The position numbers and the translations under genes were made by a program. The notes beneath the pieces are model-generated. The model made no database searches, had not been told where the DNA came from, and saw only the letters and a program-made list of their open reading frames with translations. A stretch of DNA of 64,000 nucleotides, from positions 2,280,501-2,344,500 of the forward strand of contig NW_026515546.1 in NCBI RefSeq assembly GCF_014898815.1, in the 5' to 3' direction. Each line of letters starts with the position of its first letter. The first letter of the stretch is position 1. Below, in pieces: positions 63,296 through 64,000 of the stretch. The stretch comes from Panonychus citri (lineage: Eukaryota > Arthropoda > Arachnida > Trombidiformes > Tetranychidae).

Positions 63296-63540
63296 TAACA
63301 CGGAAGATGGTTAAGATTGAATAATTGAAAATTAGGAATTAAAACAAAAGTATTTGAACCACAAGCTTATTTCAACCTTTATGAATTCACAGAAATATTC
63401 ACAATTAACAAAGAAATTACAATTTTCGAACACTTAAAGACACTGAAAATTATGCGAACGACGATTAGTTGATGATCTTATTACTAAGAATCAAGAAAAT
63501 CAAATTAATTTGTTGATTTTTCACAATTCAAATGTCCACG

Positions 63541-64000
63541 TTAAAAATTGAACAAAAAAGCGTCAACTAAGTAATCACACATGTATTTCGGGCTGAAAGT
63601 GGTACTCTGAACGAAAATGGCTTTTTTTATATTCGCGCCAAGTTCAATCAGTTTGAATCTTTGTTCCTTGTTTGATTTTATCTCGAAAATATGGTCGAAT
63701 TTTATGATGAAATTTCCGGTAAAACCTTTGAATTCCGTTTTGTATGGAGAGACTTGAATTTCTTCACAGAAACCGATCAATCTCTTTGTTTTGATTCTTA
63801 GAATCTGTTGAATCTTGAAAAAACTGTTAACTCCAATTTTGATGAATGAATCGTTTCTTTTTTTACCAAATGTATATTCTATTGTTGAAAATCTTCGCCC
63901 TCCAATTGAAACACTTGTCAAAAATTCGATCTCTTCGGCGGTTATCTCGATGTTCAATTGATCCCGAATCAATGATAAATAATCACTTTGCTTTTCACTG
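63541..64000 (-). CDS. Unidentified protein, C-terminal part, cut by the window edge
   Basis: An open frame from the right edge of the window down to TAA at 63,541, at least 153 codons. It has gene-like composition: Ser-Ile-Gly-Gly-Arg-Arg-Phe, an Arg-Ile-Lys-Thr-Lys-Arg-Leu-Ile-Gly-Phe-Cys block, Phe-Lys-Gly-Phe-Thr-Gly-Asn-Phe and Ile-Lys-Phe-Asp-His-Ile-Phe-Glu-Ile-Lys. No Met is needed at the edge because the frame continues beyond it. It might be a transposon-coded or lineage-specific protein; no family was recognised. Confidence 0.5.
   Translation of the reverse strand, partial: SEKQSDYLSLIRDQLNIEITAEEIEFLTSVSIGGRRFSTIEYTFGKKRNDSFIKIGVNSFFKIQQILRIKTKRLIGFCEEIQVSPYKTEFKGFTGNFIIKFDHIFEIKSNKEQRFKLIELGANIKKAIFVQSTTFSPKYMCDYLVDAFLFNF

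Overview
This looks like a piece of an AT-rich arthropod nuclear genome. An acariform mite is the best guess, because of a secreted ML-domain (Der p 2 / NPC2-like) gene, GT-AG introns and chelicerate-like transposons; the species cannot be fixed from the sequence alone. Coding sequence is sparse. Most of the window is AT-rich, low-complexity DNA full of CATCATGATGAT and (GA)n/(TC)n runs, and it carries several well-preserved mobile elements. Only the last 12 kb is gene-dense.

Layout: 1-8.4 kb is non-coding. 8448-8628 is a probable first coding exon of an unidentified protein. 10,196-17,386 holds a full-length Ty3/gypsy LTR retrotransposon on the minus strand. It has two LTRs of about 600 bp with TGTAAT...ATTACA ends, a TATA target duplication, a GGGGGGA polypurine tract, and gag, protease, RT, RNase H and integrase with frameshifts. 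A foldback element of about 1.5 kb sits in its gag, and a TIR element of about 550 bp sits in its 3' part. 19,181-19,276 is a 96-bp (TC)n array. 20.4-25.26 kb is an R1/I-like LINE whose last third, from RT motif C onward, is inverted. Between its ORF1 and ORF2 lie two unidentified ORFs that converge and overlap by 8 bp. 25.3-48 kb is a gene-poor desert with an 807-bp palindromic element at 32.5-33.3 kb. 48.1-50.5 kb has two isolated small ORFs.

From 52.6 kb on: a five-exon stomatin gene (288 aa) with a 552-bp palindromic TA-flanked MITE in intron 4; a two-exon ML-domain secreted lipid-binding protein (146 aa); and a single-exon type I membrane protein on the minus strand, convergent with it. 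Then comes a gene graveyard (61.0-62.36 kb) with scrambled sense and antisense pieces of the stomatin gene, a broken ALG5 copy and a truncated phospholipase-A2-like 5' end. Two unidentified minus-strand coding segments end the window; the last runs off the right edge.

The genes do not form an operon or pathway. The connections are physical: transposon nesting, and local duplication of stomatin. The most unusual items are the convergent ORF pair inside the LINE, the inverted LINE 3' part, the two TTAG-ended palindromic elements, and the stomatin fragment cluster.
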